Notes under the pieces: model-generated
Databases searched by the model: none
Told to the model about the DNA's origin: nothing
Seen by the model: the letters and a program-made list of their open reading frames with translations, nothing else
Shown: positions 43,401 through 52,278 of the stretch, one piece after another
Numbering within the stretch: position 1 is the stretch's first letter
How the letters are laid out: each line of letters begins with the position of its first letter
Made by a program: the position numbers and the translations under genes
Source: Bryopsis sp. KO-2023
Taxonomy: Eukaryota > Chlorophyta > Ulvophyceae > Bryopsidales > Bryopsidaceae
Length of the DNA: 64,000 bases
Direction: 5' to 3'
Assembly: GCA_030272585.1 (NCBI GenBank)
Contig: BSYQ01000001.1
Coordinates: forward strand, 3,906,001 to 3,970,000

Positions 43401-46400
43401 AGGATTACTTCCTTCAATTCTGCTGGCATCTCTGCTGTGATCAACTTTTCCAATGGGTTTGATTGATCAGGTTCCTTATTTCCATACATCTCCCTGGCTG
43501 GATCCTGGTTTTCCTTGTCTTTGACCAACACCATGACTGCATCAGCTCCTTTTCTGATGGCCTTATTCATTGTGGTGAGTGAGCACAACTGCATGTTGGC
43601 TGATTGGAGTAGATGTCTGTCCCCATGTCTGATTGCATTGTGCTTTAGCTTCAGGGGTAGATTGTACCACTTTCCTTTCCTTTGTAGCTTCACTGATGCA
43701 GATGCAAAATCAATGGTGGGATTTTCCTTGGCCAGAAATGGTGTTCCCAATAGGATATCATATCCCAGTTGAGGTAAGATGTGTAGATCCTCTTGAAATT
43801 GGATTTTCCCACATCTGAATTTCACTCCTTCCACCATCCCAGCTGTGTCCCTCTTTGTTCCATCTGCCATTTGCAACTGTTGTGTTTTGGATGTGACTGA
43901 GAAGTTCAATCTGGTTGCACACTCTTGGGATATGTAGTTTCCTGTACTGCCTGAATCCAGACATGCATAAGCCCCTGTGCCTTGCACTCTGATCTCCAGT
44001 AGATATCCCCTTGATGTGTCAGTGTCTGTGATTGGACACAATGAAATCGGTGCTTCAGCTTCCCTTGATGTAGGGATTGTAGTGCTGCCAGCACTCTCTG
44101 TTCTGTGCAGGGATGTGGGTGTTGATTGATTAGCATTCCCAACATCCTGACTTGTAAGTTCCTCTTTTTCCTTTTGATTCATTGATTGATCCTCCAGACT
44201 TTCTGGACTGTGATCAATTGATTCCTCTGAATCCTCTTTTGCATGTAAATCATGCATGTCTGACGACTGTGTCCCATGACCAGTCTCCGGTGCACATTTT
44301 GTTATTGACGTTTCCCCTTTTGGGCTGACGTCTTTCACTTTTCCATTTGCATGTGTGACGTCTTTCCATCGCACACGCTTGATGTTCTGATTGGGAACAT
44401 CCTGATTCTCATTCGATACTGGCACAGTGTGATCGGTCTGCAGCCCTGCACCTACGCCATCTGTATCGTTTGTTCGATCCCTTGATCGCTTCCACTTCAC
44501 GCCATACTTCGAATCGGTTACAGCTGCCTTAGCCGCCGGCAATTTGAAACACTCCCGAAATAAATGTCCTTTCTTTCCACAGAGAATGCATATTGCATCT
44601 TGTTTGTTGAAACCACGTCCACGTCCCCTTCCGCCGCCAAATCCTCGTCCTCTTCCATAACCACCACGGCCGCCACCCCGGCCATGATCTCTTCTCCCAT
44701 TCGAGGAGTTCTGAACGGAATTGACGACATCAGGTGCATCTGACGTCTCCGTAGTAACTGAGTTCAATTGTGATGATGTGTGTTGTCGTCCTCGCCCACG
44801 ATTACCACCTGATCCACTGTTGTTTTGACGATTGGCCATGAAAAATATCCCATCCAGACGTTCCGCCATGATACATGCTGTTTGGAAATTTCCGTTTGCT
44901 TGTGCCATGACCATCTTTCGGATATCCTCCTTAAGGCCGAACACAAACGCCGAATACATTTCTGACGGTGCCATGTCCGGAATCCTGAAGATCGCTTGAT
45001 GAAACCGTCGCAAATATTCCGTCACAGACGTCACTTGTCTGAGATTTCGCAATTCAATTCTGGCTTTCTCCCCTGGCGCAAGGGCCTCAAATTGTGCTTG
45101 TAATTCCGTCGCAAAAGCTCGCCAGTGGGTCCACGGAACTCGCATCCCCTGCTGGATTCGCAGTTCCACGACATTCATCCATTTGGCGGCTGATCCCCCG
45201 AGATGCGCCGGTAAGATCAAAACCCAATCCTCTTCAGGAATGCGTTGGGCTCTGAGCCATCTGGTTATTGCAACGATCCACTCGCTAGCCATTTCCTTTG
45301 AATCTCCAGTGAACGCTTTTGGTGCATCGATTTTGAGCGAACGAAACGCGCCATTAATGCGTCGCGCCTGACGATTATTTCCATCCTCTGCATCCCCTGG
45401 TCCATCCGGATCCCCTGGGCCACCTGGTCCTCCAGGCGGTCCTCCAGGCGGTCCACCACTGCCACGGTGACCCGAACCACCTCGTCCGGTGCCATCATCA
45501 GGTCCATCATCACCTGGTCCACCGCCACCTCCATCTGGATGTCTTCGTGATCCCGGATTTCGTTGGCCAACACTGGCATATGATCCGAGAGCCGCAAACG
45601 GATTAAACGGTCTCGACACCCCAGCTGCTTGCGGTATTCCGACCCCAGCACCCAACACTGCCTGTGGTGCTGGTTGCGATACATTCAATGGAATCGTCAT
45701 GGGAATCGGCATCTGAATTGGTGATGATGACGTTGCCAGGCTTGATGTTGTAGTGGCAATTTGTGATGTTCGACTTCCTTCTCGAATTGATGGTGGGTGA
45801 ATACTGCTTGGAGACCCACTGGACATTGGTGGAATGAGAGGTGGTGGCATTGGGATTGATGGACTGGCCACAGTAGTTGTTCGAACTGTCTGCATTGGGA
45901 ATGCTGTGATCGTTGTCGGAGGAGGAACATATGATGCCTTGATTTGGTTCTTGATAAGAGCCAAGATACGATCCTCGGTCCATAATTCCTCTGGATGATT
46001 GTCTTGATTTTTCGGATCCGGTATGGCCTTATTGTCCCATGCATCCTCCCAGACCTTATCGATTCGGGTTTGCAATCGATCTTGATTCTTCAGCACTTCC
46101 TTTCGCAGTCTCTCATGTGATTTTTCCTGTGATTCGAGAATCGACGACTTCAAAATCATCTGACGATCAGTCATTCGCTGCTCCAATGTTGCAATTGACG
46201 ATTGCAGCTCGTCCTTGGCAGTTTGTCGATCCCGACCCATCTGATGTACCAACTGCTTGTTTGCTGTTCGAAATTCAAACTGTAGACTGTCCTTGTTAGC
46301 TTGGGCTGTCTCCTGAATGTCTTGGACATTTCCACTCAACACATGCATCCTTTCTTGGACATCTTGGACATCCCCACTCAGTACATTCATCCGATCTTGT

Positions 46401-46984
46401 ATGCCTTGGACATCACCGCTCAATCCATTCATTCTTTCGCAGACATCCTGGTGGCGATCATCGGAGTTCGACACATGTTCCGTCATGAGATTCACCAACT
46501 TATCAATTTCGCCTCGTATCCCATGCATCTCGTCTCCGACTCTTTCCTCCAACTCATGAACTTTTTCCCGAGCTACCCCTTCGGCATAATCCCGATCGTC
46601 GAGCCGATTCTGATTAACGACTTCGAGTCGGTTGTCAAAAGCCTCTGCGACTCTGCCGAAATGACGACCAACATCCTCACGAAGCCCAGCCACATTCGCA
46701 AATGCTTGATGGACTCCAGCTTCCACCTCTCCCTGTCGATTCTGCACGGCCTGGACGTGATGTTCCACGTGGACTCTCCGTTGCTCAACGTGTTCCACCA
46801 ACGCCGCCACTTGTACACGATCATCAACATGCACCACATTCTGTATATGCTGCACGTTCTGGACGTTGTTGACGACAAACTGTTGTGCAGGAGGAACTTC
46901 GTCCTCTTCGATGCTGGAGTATTCTGTGTCTGGTGTCGACGCTCGGTCGTATGGGACGATAGCTTGTCCATGTTCGGGGTCCAT
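40493..46984 (-). CDS. Gag-Pol fusion polyprotein of chromovirus A
   Basis: 2163 residues in one frame from the ATG at 46984. Order: coiled-coil N-terminus (~residues 60-330), Pro/Ser- and Gly-rich linkers, a Ty3-type capsid (APKAFTGDSKEMASEWIV to SAFVFGLKEDI, ~575-720), an RGG stretch, a zinc knuckle CILCGKKGHLFREC (~800), an acidic spacer, retropepsin CLDSGSTGNYIS (~1009), RT with FCVDYRWLN and YLDDIIIY (~1380), RNase H (VYTDHKPAIHF), integrase with its HHCC domain and DLMTDLP/HPQSDGQSEI, and a C-terminal chromodomain (FLIAWKGYPLHESTWEP, ~2110-2150) that targets modified histones. No stop or frameshift is present. Codons for about residues 905-1790 almost avoid CpG; those on both sides do not. 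Confidence 0.95.
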   Translation of the reverse strand: MDPEHGQAIVPYDRASTPDTEYSSIEEDEVPPAQQFVVNNVQNVQHIQNVVHVDDRVQVAALVEHVEQRRVHVEHHVQAVQNRQGEVEAGVHQAFANVAGLREDVGRHFGRVAEAFDNRLEVVNQNRLDDRDYAEGVAREKVHELEERVGDEMHGIRGEIDKLVNLMTEHVSNSDDRHQDVCERMNGLSGDVQGIQDRMNVLSGDVQDVQERMHVLSGNVQDIQETAQANKDSLQFEFRTANKQLVHQMGRDRQTAKDELQSSIATLEQRMTDRQMILKSSILESQEKSHERLRKEVLKNQDRLQTRIDKVWEDAWDNKAIPDPKNQDNHPEELWTEDRILALIKNQIKASYVPPPTTITAFPMQTVRTTTVASPSIPMPPPLIPPMSSGSPSSIHPPSIREGSRTSQIATTTSSLATSSSPIQMPIPMTIPLNVSQPAPQAVLGAGVGIPQAAGVSRPFNPFAALGSYASVGQRNPGSRRHPDGGGGGPGDDGPDDGTGRGGSGHRGSGGPPGGPPGGPGGPGDPDGPGDAEDGNNRQARRINGAFRSLKIDAPKAFTGDSKEMASEWIVAITRWLRAQRIPEEDWVLILPAHLGGSAAKWMNVVELRIQQGMRVPWTHWRAFATELQAQFEALAPGEKARIELRNLRQVTSVTEYLRRFHQAIFRIPDMAPSEMYSAFVFGLKEDIRKMVMAQANGNFQTACIMAERLDGIFFMANRQNNSGSGGNRGRGRQHTSSQLNSVTTETSDAPDVVNSVQNSSNGRRDHGRGGGRGGYGRGRGFGGGRGRGRGFNKQDAICILCGKKGHLFRECFKLPAAKAAVTDSKYGVKWKRSRDRTNDTDGVGAGLQTDHTVPVSNENQDVPNQNIKRVRWKDVTHANGKVKDVSPKGETSITKCAPETGHGTQSSDMHDLHAKEDSEESIDHSPESLEDQSMNQKEKEELTSQDVGNANQSTPTSLHRTESAGSTTIPTSREAEAPISLCPITDTDTSRGYLLEIRVQGTGAYACLDSGSTGNYISQECATRLNFSVTSKTQQLQMADGTKRDTAGMVEGVKFRCGKIQFQEDLHILPQLGYDILLGTPFLAKENPTIDFASASVKLQRKGKWYNLPLKLKHNAIRHGDRHLLQSANMQLCSLTTMNKAIRKGADAVMVLVKDKENQDPAREMYGNKEPDQSNPLEKLITAEMPAELKEVILDYSDVFPEDLPSGIPPVRHDVEFEINLEKDAKPINKPIYRLSPAELEEIQRQVGYLLEHKFIEPAISPWGAPVLFAPKKDGGLRFCVDYRWLNSVTTKDKYPLPLPDELMDRLAGAKVFSKIDLRHGYWQVPIKPEHRHLTTFNTRYGAYAWTVIPMGLTNAPAFFMRTMNASLAGLSDKCAICYLDDIIIYSKNMQDHIKHVKQVLERLRRDRLYSKPSKCEFGVQELEFVGFKVSTQGISPLNYKVKAIEEYPAPTSVKQVRSFLGMISYYRRFIQNFAHLASPMNDLVKKEVPWIWGEAQQQSFETLKGALTKAPILILPDTSKPYVMVSDASNVAVGAVLMQESGSGLKPIAFLSKKLTSSEQNYGAYDKEMYGISYALRYWRHYLEGSEPPVTVYTDHKPAIHFMKQKTLSRTQARWMRMGFFQSINPVLTYLPGKSNVVADALSRSSAEEDVHEKQLMAITEVQWSDTEVQEWKDALKADVGTNKIMIQLEKGQKVTHHHLDAQGLLINKDVDGQERLVVPASKRQHILQTHHDAKMAGHPGIARTTELIKRKYTWKGCNQVIKAYIKSCPKCQMMKGSNEKQAGLLMPLPIPSRKWDQVTTDLMTDLPESNGFTAIQVFVDRMTKYAKLCPCTKTMDARQHADLFFRNVFRHFGLPSILISDRDPRFVSQFWRELFKLVGSDIKLTSAYHPQSDGQSEITIKTVENLMRPYVEEHPENWADHIDVLEFAFNNLRNASTGYSPFYLLHGQHPISLPDVKPMTSLHSVEEDLTQMQTIMERAQHHYKLSQARTKDQADKHRRELIFSEGDEVCLRISHLPNTVYSNIPAKIRRKYVGPLRVTAKISDVAYRVELPGSWRIHDVFHVSKLKKFHRHAEFDRDVIPPPPVLNADTGEKEFEVEAIIRDNGKQGKQKRFLIAWKGYPLHESTWEPLQHLTNCDEILTAYLGRQTTQKRRKSNRQRK

Positions 46985-47118
46985 TCTGTCTGTCGCGACG
47001 ACTTTTTCTGTGGGTCGTCTTCAGTCGCACTTTGTCTTTGGCGACTGCGATGGATTGTGAGCGTGGGTGTTTCTGCTGAGCTGGCTGGTCAGCTGCTTTC
47101 GTTTCGTCGTGCGTGAAA

Positions 47119-47130
47119 GCTCCGAAACCA
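47119..47130 (-). promoter_or_regulatory. primer-binding site of chromovirus A
   Basis: Minus-strand TGGTTTCGGAGC, two bases after the 5' LTR. It is complementary to a tRNA 3' end GCTCCGAAACCA. Which tRNA this is cannot be told from the window. Confidence 0.85.
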
Positions 47131-47132
47131 AT

Positions 47133-47250
47133 TGAAATGTTGTTCGAGAGAAAATAAACAATGTCTTACAATTCAAAAGTTCCGTCTCTTATAGTCCCCA
47201 CTCTAACCGTTCCACCACATTAACGAATCATTCTCAAACCAATCATAACA
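47133..47250 (-). repeat. 5' LTR of chromovirus A
   Basis: 118 bp, the same as the 3' LTR. Very short for a chromovirus LTR, and promoter elements must be compact. Confidence 0.93.
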
Positions 47251-47684
47251 CGAAGTACCCACCCCAACACAACCACACAGACACTCCAAGAAAACTGTAG
47301 AAAACATTCATTCAACCTTTAAAAAACTGTCCCATATGTTCGAAAAATCAAATATGCCTTTGTCCGAAAGAGATTACCCCCTATACAAAATCCTCATTCA
47401 TTTCCCTGTAACTCTCTTTTCCCCGTGCAGGACTTAAACAAAAAACTGCACAAAATACCAAAGAAAAACGGGCCGGGTGGGCGGGAAAAGCAAAAAGGTG
47501 GCGAGAACATAAGGACAACGCCTTTTAAAGCCACAGAAGTAGCCACAATCGAGAACAAGGCGAACGCTGCCCAAAACACAAAATGCAAGCGCTGCCACAA
47601 ATGCGTCAGCCGCGGCTGACTGTGCCAGCAAAACCCGCCCAGTACCGAACCAGTCCATAAACTCATGAACTAAAAGTTAATAAC

Positions 47685-47812
47685 ACTTATGGAAAAAACT
47701 GGCTCGAAGTACCCACCCCAACACAACCACACAGACACTCCAAGAAAACTGTAGAAAACATTCATTCAACCTTTAAAAAACTGTCCCATATGTTCGAGAA
47801 ATCAAATATGCC
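47685..47812. repeat. split direct repeat, copy next to the recombinase (B1)
   Basis: 128 bp starting ACTTATGGAAAAAACTGGCT. The second copy is 40173-40197 joined to 47256-47358. Starts 18 bp beyond the recombinase stop codon. Confidence 0.85.
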
Positions 47813-47830
47813 CACCGAACCGCCACCGCG

Positions 47831-48523
47831 TCACTCGAAGACAGAAGTATCATCGAGAAAAGACGCAGGAGGCGCAGACAAGCCCGCGAACAGGGTAGCA
47901 CCAAAGGGTGCTGCCGAAGCTGCCAAGTCCAAATAACGCCAGATTGCGTTAGAGCGGGCAGACCATCCACCCCAAATGCGCAGCTTCCAAACTGGGACTC
48001 CGGAATGGAGAGCCGCTGTAGCGCCACCACGACGCAGCGAGTGCGAAGTCCAGGCACCTGGGGGCAGCAAGGGCTGGTAGAACTCACAGAAAGCTTGAAA
48101 CCTGGCGCGAACGGAGGCACCAGTGGTGGGGGGAGGGTCATCAGGTAACTGCCAGATGTAGGACGATTCAGTGCCAGCAGCGATCCAAGCTTCACGACGC
48201 CGGGAAAAATAGAGCAGGTACAGGTCCAGGAGAAAGGAGGGGAGATCCCTGAGGGTGCGCAGTCGCAACCGCTGCGAACTTTGGGAGCCGACGCCCTTGG
48301 TATACCTCTCTCGAAAAAAGAGAGCTTGGTCGGCCAGTAAAACCTCCAGGTCTCCTTCCAAAACCCCGGCGCCGCTGCAGGAGCGGGAGAAAAACAGGTA
48401 GAGGGTGGTCACGAGTAAGACGTCACGGAAAGGCGCCAATGCCAGCTCCGGCGTCACAGTCGCCAGAATGCGTTCCAGAACGCTAGGCGAAAACGCTTGA
48501 ATGGCGTCGTCGCGTGGGCCCTC
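47831..48523 (-). CDS. tyrosine recombinase (C-terminal part; 5' side interrupted by chromovirus B)
   Basis: An open minus-strand frame runs from the insertion point of element B (48523) to the stop at 47831. The catalytic box SHSLRRGGATAALHSGVP carries the H-x-x-R pair, WGGWS holds the usual His/Trp position, and IWRYLDL provides the nucleophilic Tyr. The upstream reading frame continues in phase across element B into 59173-59198 (GVLSGWGKEG), where element C cuts it. The enzyme would integrate a circular DNA copy without making target duplications, as in DIRS/PAT elements. Broken by insertions, so probably non-functional here. Confidence 0.8.
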   Translation of the reverse strand, partial: EGPRDDAIQAFSPSVLERILATVTPELALAPFRDVLLVTTLYLFFSRSCSGAGVLEGDLEVLLADQALFFRERYTKGVGSQSSQRLRLRTLRDLPSFLLDLYLLYFSRRREAWIAAGTESSYIWQLPDDPPPTTGASVRARFQAFCEFYQPLLPPGAWTSHSLRRGGATAALHSGVPVWKLRIWGGWSARSNAIWRYLDLAASAAPFGATLFAGLSAPPASFLDDTSVFE

Positions 48524-48626
48524 TGATAGTAGTAACTCGGGTTTGGGGTGTTATGTAGTACAATTGGGAGTACGACAGGGTTTATAGGGCAGGGGGCCCT
48601 CCTGTAAAAATTAATCTTCCCAGTGA

Positions 48627-48661
<35 letters not shown>

Positions 48662-48695
48662 TGCTTGTGTCTCGGGGTCCTAGACCCCCTTATCA
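48524..48695 (+). repeat. 5' LTR of chromovirus B
   Basis: Starts TGATAGTAG, ends CTTATCA; contains (CT)n(GT)n at 48628-48662. Confidence 0.93.
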
Positions 48696-48697
48696 TT

Positions 48698-48709
48698 TGG
48701 TTTCGGAGC
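48698..48709 (+). promoter_or_regulatory. primer-binding site of chromovirus B
   Basis: TGGTTTCGGAGC two bases after the 5' LTR, the same 12-mer as in the other three LTR elements. Confidence 0.85.
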
Positions 48710-49440
48710 AAGGCGAGGCCAGGCGCACCCCACAGGAGAACTCGCGAACCCCCCCCCAAAGATCTGACCTTAGGGATTACTAAATCCCACAGATCTGGAA
48801 CTCTGTGTTCCAGGGGTCGCGAGGAGAGCTATCCTTCGAACGACGTGCTCGCGTCGTCGTTCGAAAACGTCAGGCGAAGTCGCAAAAGAATTGGAGTCCA
48901 GTGAACGAATTTCTGGAAACCTACAGATCTGTAGATCTAAAGGAAAACAAGGCGAAAGCACGACAACAGTGCAAGGAGAGCAACGATCGGCGTAAACCCG
49001 AAACGCGCAGGCGAACAACTGAAAGTGCGAACCGGCGAAGGAAAGAACGTCGTCCGGAACGACCAACTTCCGTCGACTGACGCTTCTGCCAGTAACACGA
49101 AAAACAGTCGTTCTGGCAGGTGACTCATTGTCACTCTTTCCAGCGCGCAATCGGTTACCGCACCGCCTGAGTCACGACTGGTTCTACAGTTAGTCGTAGA
49201 CTGAATCACCGGCCAAGGTACTAACCTAGTCGGCTGACAGAACGCGAACGGGAAAGTAACACCCGACGTTGTCAAGTGTAAAACTCCTATCTATTTCTGA
49301 CCTAGTAAGGTTCAAGAAAAGATAGCGACTAGGATTGCAACCAGAACTGAAACAAGTTCGCATCCAAGTCACCAGAAAGTTTGGAAACTTTCCGGACACA
49401 CTCCTATTACGTCAAAATTCCAGGAAATTCAAACAAAAAC

Positions 49441-52278
49441 ATGTCCGGCCAGACGCCGCCACAGCTACCACCTATTCCACCTCTTGAGGAGGAAGAGGTG
49501 GTGGATAACCAACTAATTCCCGTGGTTTATCCAGATGTGGTGCACCCACCAGCGCAGCAAATACATGCTTTGCAGTGGGACAGACATGTACCCGACCAGG
49601 TTGAGGAACCGGACGAAGACTTAGACTCGGAACAAGAGTCGGAAGAGTCCGGGGACGAGGAGTATGATGAGGATATGGAGGACGTCCCGACAATAGAAGT
49701 CACCAACATCCTTCACCATGAACATCAGCACATAAACGTCCACCAGCAGGAGGTGCACGTTCATGGTGTGGACGAGGGACAACTTAGGGACACAGCTGAG
49801 CATGTGTATGCCGCTGTCTCCTCGAATGTGCAAGAGGTCGCACAAAACCTGGAAGGACAAGTTCACGAGCAGGTTCAGCGTGCAGAGTCGACCTTAAAAG
49901 GCGACCTGAAAGAGGAATATGAGCAGTTCGTGCTCTATGTCAGGAAGGAGGCCCAGAAGCTGGTCAATCAAAATACTGAGTCTATAGAAAGACAACAGAA
50001 ATTGTTAGACCACCAGCACAAATTGCTGGAACAGAATATAAGGTCCACAGAGCGGATCGACAGGAATCTGTTGGGTAAATACGATAACGAGGCTATTCTG
50101 CAAGAGCGACTCGATCGACTGCAGGAATCAGCCCGTACCCAAGCTGAAGCTGTTGATCAGACCAATGCGCTCAGGGAGAAACAAATTCTGTCTCTGCAAG
50201 CCTCTCTGACAAAAGTTGCTGAAGGTATGCGCCTACAGCAGACAACGCTGGATAACCTAGCTCGGACTACTGATGAGTCTCGGTGCGAGCAAGTCGACCA
50301 CCAAGGCCAGCTAGACACACTCTCAAGCTTGGTAAGCCAGAGCCTAAAAGTGTTGCGGGACTTACACCAAGCCGAAGAACAACGCAAACAAAGAAGGGCG
50401 GAACGAGGCAGTGTGAGTTCTGATGACACTGCAGGAGGACACAGGTCGATGCAACTGATGGAGAAATTTCTATCAGACGCGACAGAGAAACAGCAGACTT
50501 TGGAAAGTAATCTCTCCAAGTATGTTGATTCGAAGTTCAAAGAAACACTGAGTGCGTGGAAAAAACGGGAGAAAGTTCGAGTCCCGGCTCAGGACCCAGT
50601 TGTAGTGGGTATGATGGGAGCAGGAACTGGCACGGTCACTTTGCCGGCCACGACAGCTGCAGCCACAAGCGTTCCTTTTGTGTCATCCACTCCTCTTACC
50701 AGTATCCCATTTCCGGTACCACCTGTTCCGGATCTGAGTACTTTTACTGGTCTAACCACGTTAGGAGGATTGGGTGGTCGCAGCCCATCGACAACTGTCG
50801 CAGACTCCGTGGGTGGAGGTTCTCCATCTTCCTGGGGTTTATTTACATCCCCAAGAACACGGACGGCATGGAGTCTTGCGCCGCCACAAACTATGGCAAT
50901 GGGCGCACCATTCGGCCAAGCGGGTCAACTTGGCACAGCCAGACCCATACTTAGTGTCCCTGTAACGAGTGTGTTACCACCAACGACATCCATGTTAACA
51001 CAACCACTGACGACAGTTCCGCTGTCTGTCTTCTATCCAATCCCGGCTCTTAACACCCAACCTGGTATGCAACCAGGAAACCAACCAGGCACCCAACCAA
51101 GTTTGGGACAATCCGTAAACCAATACGGAGCACCTTCCGCGAGTAACCCGTATTACGGGTGGGGTTCTTATCCCTCAACTCCATCAAGCCAGCCACAGGG
51201 TGGAAATCGATCTGGTGGTGGTGGAGGGGGACCCGGAGGTGGACCTGGGGGTGGAGGCGGAGGCGGAGGAGGACCACCTGGAAGTGGAGGGGGATCTTTC
51301 CTTTCCGGACCAGGTGGAGGTGGGGGTGGTGGATGGCCGTACCACCCAGGTGGAGGTGGAGGTGGCGGAGGTGGAGGTGGGGGTCCTCCAGACCCTAACC
51401 AAGGCTTTGCTGCTCCGCAAGATCGCCACGGACGGATTCCGTCATCCGTTCGTATTCCTTTCCCAAAGGCCTTCTCAGGTGATGGTCAGCGATGGATCAG
51501 AGATTGGCAACTAGAAATGACGGTCTATTGCCAGACTTTGGACATCGATGAGAGCGTATGGTTCAGGCTCTTCCGCAGTAACCTGACTGGAGCTGCTGCT
51601 CAGTGGCGAAACGTCCAGGATCTGCGTACAAGGGAAGGAAAAAGACATCCAATCACAAATTGGATTGAGTTTGTTGAGGAACTGGTCCAAGCATTTGAAC
51701 CCACCAGACTGTCTGATGTAGCCAGGCGCTCCTTACGGAACCTGAAACAGACTGGGTCAGTGCATCAGTACATTGTTGCTTTCCGAGAACAAGTGCTGAG
51801 GATTCCCAACATGACAGATGAAGAACAATACTTCTTCTTCGTGGACGGATTAAAGTTCCATATCAAACAACAAACTGTGGCTCAAGTGCCGCACGGCATT
51901 GAGTTGGCGATCCAGACGGCGGCTCGTCTTGATGCTATTGCCTCATCCGGAGGAGGAAACTTTCGTGGCCGCGGACGGTGGCGAGGAGGTAAAGGCCGAG
52001 GCCAAAATAAAAAGCAAAACCAACCCCAAACTGATAAGGCAAACCAGATGGGTGGCCAACAGCAACCTCAGCCAGACCAGGCACAAAACATTGGCCAAGG
52101 TCGAGGTCGAGGAAGGGGTGGTGGCCGAGGTCGCGGACGAGGTGGTGGCAGGAATCAAGGACGTGGAGGTGGAGGCGTAAATCCTAAATGCTATATGTGT
52201 GGAAAAACTGGACATATTCAAAGTAAGTGTCCAGAGGGCGAAAAGTTCAAGAAATGGTTAAACGAAAAAGCCGGATGA
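49441..52278 (+). CDS. gag: Gag of chromovirus B
   Basis: 945 residues from the ATG at 49441 (MSGQTPPQLPP). An acidic Pro-rich N-terminus is followed by a long coiled coil (~residues 95-390), a Ser/Thr/Pro-rich linker, a Gly-rich stretch (~585-660) and the capsid domain (IPFPKAFSGDGQRWIRDWQL to QYFFFVDGLKFHI). An RGG/Gln region and a C-terminal zinc knuckle CYMCGKTGHIQSKC follow. It assembles the virus-like particle and binds RNA. It ends at the TGA 52276-52278, overlapping pol by 52 nt. Confidence 0.93.
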   Translation: MSGQTPPQLPPIPPLEEEEVVDNQLIPVVYPDVVHPPAQQIHALQWDRHVPDQVEEPDEDLDSEQESEESGDEEYDEDMEDVPTIEVTNILHHEHQHINVHQQEVHVHGVDEGQLRDTAEHVYAAVSSNVQEVAQNLEGQVHEQVQRAESTLKGDLKEEYEQFVLYVRKEAQKLVNQNTESIERQQKLLDHQHKLLEQNIRSTERIDRNLLGKYDNEAILQERLDRLQESARTQAEAVDQTNALREKQILSLQASLTKVAEGMRLQQTTLDNLARTTDESRCEQVDHQGQLDTLSSLVSQSLKVLRDLHQAEEQRKQRRAERGSVSSDDTAGGHRSMQLMEKFLSDATEKQQTLESNLSKYVDSKFKETLSAWKKREKVRVPAQDPVVVGMMGAGTGTVTLPATTAAATSVPFVSSTPLTSIPFPVPPVPDLSTFTGLTTLGGLGGRSPSTTVADSVGGGSPSSWGLFTSPRTRTAWSLAPPQTMAMGAPFGQAGQLGTARPILSVPVTSVLPPTTSMLTQPLTTVPLSVFYPIPALNTQPGMQPGNQPGTQPSLGQSVNQYGAPSASNPYYGWGSYPSTPSSQPQGGNRSGGGGGGPGGGPGGGGGGGGGPPGSGGGSFLSGPGGGGGGGWPYHPGGGGGGGGGGGGPPDPNQGFAAPQDRHGRIPSSVRIPFPKAFSGDGQRWIRDWQLEMTVYCQTLDIDESVWFRLFRSNLTGAAAQWRNVQDLRTREGKRHPITNWIEFVEELVQAFEPTRLSDVARRSLRNLKQTGSVHQYIVAFREQVLRIPNMTDEEQYFFFVDGLKFHIKQQTVAQVPHGIELAIQTAARLDAIASSGGGNFRGRGRWRGGKGRGQNKKQNQPQTDKANQMGGQQQPQPDQAQNIGQGRGRGRGGGRGRGRGGGRNQGRGGGGVNPKCYMCGKTGHIQSKCPEGEKFKKWLNEKAG

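Larger units (their letters stand above)
40198..47250 (-). mobile_element. chromovirus A (complete Ty3/Gypsy LTR retrotransposon)
   Basis: 7053 bp on the minus strand. LTRs of 118 bp at 40198-40315 and 47133-47250 look identical. The target duplication CGAAG is at 40193-40197 and 47251-47255. The primer-binding site (minus-strand TGGTTTCGGAGC) is at 47119-47130. The polypurine tract (minus-strand GGGGGGAGAAGT) is at 40316-40327. One intact ORF encodes Gag and Pol together. An unoccupied copy of the target lies at 47685-47812 in the second direct repeat of the host element. Confidence 0.95.

Noticed and set aside
46301..47116. 271-residue plus-strand ORF opposite the start of chromovirus A gag
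   Set aside because: Antisense of the coiled-coil Gag region; no domain, and the sense frame is clearly coding.
47394..47666. 90-residue minus-strand ORF between the split direct repeats
   Set aside because: Lies in the proposed A2 repeat segment; hydrophobic low-complexity translation without a domain.
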